From Nitrospirota bacterium (GTDB lineage: Bacteria; Nitrospirota; JACRHJ01), in assembly GCA_021815285.1 (NCBI GenBank), contig JAKAHE010000100.1, positions 1 through 7,631 on the forward strand: a DNA stretch of 7,631 nucleotides, written 5' to 3'. Positions 5,673 to 7,631 of this stretch are shown here, piece by piece (position 1 is the stretch's first letter; the number at the start of each line of letters is the position of its first letter). The notes under the pieces are model-generated. The model saw only the letters and a program-made list of their open reading frames with translations, was not told the DNA's origin and searched no databases. Position numbers and translations under genes: made by a program.

Positions 5673-6233
5673 CTACTTGACCCTCTCAAGATATTCACCG
5701 GTTCTGGTGTCGATCTTTATGACCTCGCCCTCTTCGAGATACAGGGGGACTTTTACCACCGCGCCCGTCTCGAGCGTCGCGGGTTTCGTCCCACCGGAGG
5801 CCGTGTCGCCCTTCACGCCGGGGTCAGCCTTTACAACTTTCAGCTCGACGAACATCGGGACTTCCACGTTTATCGGCTCCCCGTTGTGATACAGGACCTG
5901 CGCCATCATGTTCTCCTTGAGCCATTTCGCCCCGTCGCCGATGTGGTCGGCGGTCATAGAGAACTGCTCGTAGCTCTCGGAATCCATGAAGAAATATTCC
6001 TCGCCGGTATTATACAGATACTGCATCGTCCGCTCTTCGAGGTTCGGCGTCTCCACTTTCTCGCCTGAGCGGTACGTGCGGTCGATGACGTTGCCGGTCC
6101 TGAGGCTTTTGAGCTTCGTCCGGACGAACGCGCCGCCCTTGCCCGGCTTTACGTGCTGGAACTCTACTATAACGAACGGCTCGCCGTCTATCTCTATCTT
6201 CGTGCCGTTACGGAACTCCGCGGTCGAAATCAC
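5673..6233 (-). CDS. efp: Translation elongation factor P
   Basis: A 186-residue EF-P with the standard three-domain, tRNA-shaped layout. EF-P binds the ribosome between the P and E sites and relieves stalling at consecutive prolines. The domain I loop KPGKGGAF (residues 29-36) places Lys32 at the tip that reaches the peptidyl-transferase centre; in other species this position carries beta-lysine, 5-aminopentanol or rhamnosyl-arginine. Domain II includes EEYFFMDSESYEQ (78-90), and the C-terminal signature region holds IKIDTRTGEYLERV (172-185). No modification gene (epmA, epmB, earP) is in the window, so the state of Lys32 is unknown. The start is a GTG at 6233 with AGGAGGT 8 bases upstream. 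It follows pepP after 75 bp containing two small hairpins and precedes accB by 27 bp, the arrangement common in many bacteria. Confidence 0.97.
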   Translation of the reverse strand: MISTAEFRNGTKIEIDGEPFVIVEFQHVKPGKGGAFVRTKLKSLRTGNVIDRTYRSGEKVETPNLEERTMQYLYNTGEEYFFMDSESYEQFSMTADHIGDGAKWLKENMMAQVLYHNGEPINVEVPMFVELKVVKADPGVKGDTASGGTKPATLETGAVVKVPLYLEEGEVIKIDTRTGEYLERVK

Positions 6234-6308
6234 TATAAATTACCTCCTGTCAGGCCGGCAGGCCGACCTCGTTTACGATATGGCCGGAAACATTCCGGCA
6301 GACTGGTA
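6234..6308 (-). promoter_or_regulatory. pepP-efp spacer: efp ribosome binding site and two GC-rich hairpins
   Basis: Reading the minus strand, a 7-bp perfect hairpin (GCCGGAA-TGT-TTCCGGC, 6299-6283) is followed by a GGCC/GGCC stem with a 4-base loop and flanking GTC/GAC pairs (6267-6249). The second stem directly touches AGGAGGT (6248-6242), the efp Shine-Dalgarno sequence, which supports the GTG start. No T-run follows the first hairpin, so it is not a convincing terminator. A structure beside the ribosome site could affect efp translation or RNA processing, but that is inference. No convincing promoter was found in the spacer. Confidence 0.5.
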
Positions 6309-7388
6309 TTATTTAAAATCGATGCCCCTGGGAAGCGACGTCATCACCTCGCAGCCTTCCGCCGTCACCAGCGCCATGTCCTCTATCCTGAAACCGCCCC
6401 ATCCGGGCATGTATATCCCCGGCTCTATCGTTATCACCATCCCCTCTTTCAGAATGTCTTCGCTCATGTAAGATACCGCCGGGGCCTCGTGCACCTCAAG
6501 GCCGACTCCGTGTCCAAGGCCATGGCCGAAATAATCTCCGAAGCCCTTCGAGGCAATATAGCCCCTCGCCGCCTCGTCAACTTCCCGACAGGACACCCCC
6601 GCCTTTACCTTCTCTATCGCCCGCCTCTGGGCCTCCAGGACTATGTCGTATATCTCGGACTGCTTCCTGTCAGGCTCGCCCAGGACGCCGCTCCTGGTCA
6701 GGTCGGACTGGTAGCCGAATGCCTCGCCGCCGAAGTCGATTATAAGGGTCTCCCCTTCTTTCATCTCCTTGCGTGACGCTATGCCGTGCGGGAGCGCGGC
6801 GCGCTCCCCTGAGGCGACGATTATGTCGAAAGGGACCTTCCTGGCCCCGAGGCCCCGGATATTGAACTCCAGCCCAAGCGCGGTCTCGCTCTCTATCATG
6901 CCCGGGGCAATTCTCGAGATGTTCTCCCGGAACCCATCCTCGGCGCGTCTTACGGCCTCGGAAATCCGGTCTATCTCGTCCTCGTCCTTTACGGCCCGGA
7001 GCTTCTCCACCGCGTCCTTTACCGGCAGAAATTCAGCGCCGGGCATTTCCTTGAAAAGCGCTCCGTGAAAATCGAACGAGACGTTTCTCGATTCGAAGGC
7101 TATCCTGTGCGCCCCGATGTCTTTAAGCAGCCTGCCTAATTCCTCCGAGATGCGCCCCTTCTGGATGACTATATCATAGCCTTCCACTTCTTCACTGCTC
7201 TGGGTCTGATACCTCGAATCGGTAATGAACACGGCCTTTCTGTCCGTCACGACAGCATAGCCCGACGAGCCGGTAAAGCCGGTAAGGTATGAGACGTTCG
7301 TGAGGTTCGTTACAAGAAATGCGTCCGCGCCTTCGGAGACAAACCGCGCCCTAAGGCCCTCCAGCCTCTTCTCTCTCCTGTCAGTCAT
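6309..7388 (-). CDS. pepP: M24B metallopeptidase, Xaa-Pro aminopeptidase/dipeptidase
   Basis: A 359-residue creatinase/aminopeptidase-fold protein that removes N-terminal residues preceding proline. An N-terminal creatinase-like domain (about 1-130; NLTNVSYLTGFTGSSGYAVV at 28-47) leads into the pita-bread catalytic domain (about 135-355). All five dinuclear metal ligands are present: D218 (IIDFGG), D229 (YQSDLTR), H293 (GHGLGHGVGLEVHE), E322 (ITIEPGIY) and E336 (RIEDM). His201 and His300 match conserved substrate-contact histidines. No signal peptide, so cytoplasmic. It is nearer in length to the short Bacillus YqhT/PepQ-type proteins than to the longer E. coli PepP, so dipeptidase against aminopeptidase activity is not settled. 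The ATG at 7388 overlaps aroQ by 8 bp and has only a weak GGCGGG upstream, suggesting coupling to aroQ. Its place before efp, a factor for proline-rich translation, is widely conserved. Confidence 0.93.
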   Translation of the reverse strand: MTDRREKRLEGLRARFVSEGADAFLVTNLTNVSYLTGFTGSSGYAVVTDRKAVFITDSRYQTQSSEEVEGYDIVIQKGRISEELGRLLKDIGAHRIAFESRNVSFDFHGALFKEMPGAEFLPVKDAVEKLRAVKDEDEIDRISEAVRRAEDGFRENISRIAPGMIESETALGLEFNIRGLGARKVPFDIIVASGERAALPHGIASRKEMKEGETLIIDFGGEAFGYQSDLTRSGVLGEPDRKQSEIYDIVLEAQRRAIEKVKAGVSCREVDEAARGYIASKGFGDYFGHGLGHGVGLEVHEAPAVSYMSEDILKEGMVITIEPGIYMPGWGGFRIEDMALVTAEGCEVMTSLPRGIDFK

Positions 7389-7631
7389 CTATGTGCCCGC
7401 CAGTCTTTATGATGCTCAAGGCGGCGCGGATACCGAGCAGGTAGCTGTTTATCCCGAAGCCTGATATTACGCCGGCCGCAACCCCGGATATATAGGACTT
7501 TTGCCTGAATTCCTCGCGGTTGTAGATGTTCGATATATGGACTTCGACAGTCGGGACGCCCACGGCTGCGATGGCGTCTCTTATGGCGATGCTGGTGTGG
7601 GTGTACGCTCCGGGATTTATTATTATCGCCT
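7381..7631 (-). CDS. aroQ: 3-dehydroquinate dehydratase, type II (5' end outside window)
   Basis: The C-terminal 82 residues of a type II dehydroquinase, which converts 3-dehydroquinate to 3-dehydroshikimate in the shikimate pathway. The reading begins AIIINPGAYTHTSIAIRDAI, carrying the substrate-binding Asn and the NPGAYTHTS loop. It continues GVPTVEVHISNIYNREEFR, containing the catalytic His of the VEVHxSN motif and the Arg that clamps the substrate. It ends with the conserved SYISGVAAGVISGFGINSY stretch and a short tail. The N-terminal part with the catalytic Tyr lies beyond the right edge. The TGA at 7383-7381 lies inside the first codons of pepP, an 8-bp overlap. The aroQ-pepP-efp-accB-accC order is well known in bacteria. 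Confidence 0.95.
   Translation of the reverse strand, partial: AIIINPGAYTHTSIAIRDAIAAVGVPTVEVHISNIYNREEFRQKSYISGVAAGVISGFGINSYLLGIRAALSIIKTGGHIDD

Noticed and set aside
3903..6068. Open plus-strand frame of 721 codons
   Set aside because: It lies opposite accC, accB and efp, all strongly supported by family motifs. Its translation has no recognisable domain and is Arg/His/Leu-rich, as expected for the antisense of GC-rich genes.
6283..6299. Rho-independent terminator after pepP
   Set aside because: The 7-bp hairpin is perfect but is not followed by a T-run on the minus strand, and efp is commonly co-transcribed with pepP.

Overview
This is a gene-dense bacterial segment in which every gene I can support is on the minus strand, so transcription runs from high to low coordinates. 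The sequence is moderately GC-rich by eye, uses ATA for isoleucine freely, and takes non-ATG starts often: TTG for accC and the glycosyltransferase, GTG for efp and yjbQ. The order aroQ-pepP-efp-accB-accC is a conserved housekeeping cluster found in many bacterial phyla. A lipoprotein-type LivK binding protein, a DUF6485-like protein, a THEP1-type NTPase and REP-like intergenic repeats together suggest an uncultured didermic lineage such as Thermodesulfobacteriota, Nitrospirota or Omnitrophota. That placement is inference; no rRNA or marker phylogeny is available here.

In transcription order, block 1 (7631 down to 3825) is the housekeeping cluster. It holds the C-terminal part of type II 3-dehydroquinate dehydratase (aroQ, cut by the window edge), an M24B Xaa-Pro peptidase (pepP-like), elongation factor P (efp), the biotin carboxyl carrier protein (accB) and biotin carboxylase (accC). 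accB and accC supply two of the four acetyl-CoA carboxylase subunits; no carboxyltransferase gene is visible.

Block 2 (3828 down to 1680) is joined to accC by a chain of stop/start overlaps: thiE (thiamine phosphate synthase), a LivK-type substrate-binding lipoprotein with no permease or ATPase genes beside it, and a YjbQ/UPF0047 protein. YjbQ proteins have been reported to supply a secondary thiamine phosphate synthase activity, so two unrelated proteins linked to the same reaction flank an orphan binding protein. This is the most interesting context in the window.

Between blocks 2 and 3 lies the largest gap, 167 bp (1513-1679), almost filled by two palindromic or REP-like elements. Block 3 (1512 down to 1) holds a 66-residue protein with eight cysteines (DUF6485-like), a THEP1-type NTPase with an extra four-cysteine N-terminal segment, and a family 2 glycosyltransferase that runs off the left edge. 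No tRNA, rRNA, CRISPR array, transposase or phage gene was seen. Apart from the thiE/yjbQ arrangement, the cysteine-cluster pair and the intergenic repeats, this is an ordinary chromosomal region, and I see no clear new defence or mobile system.
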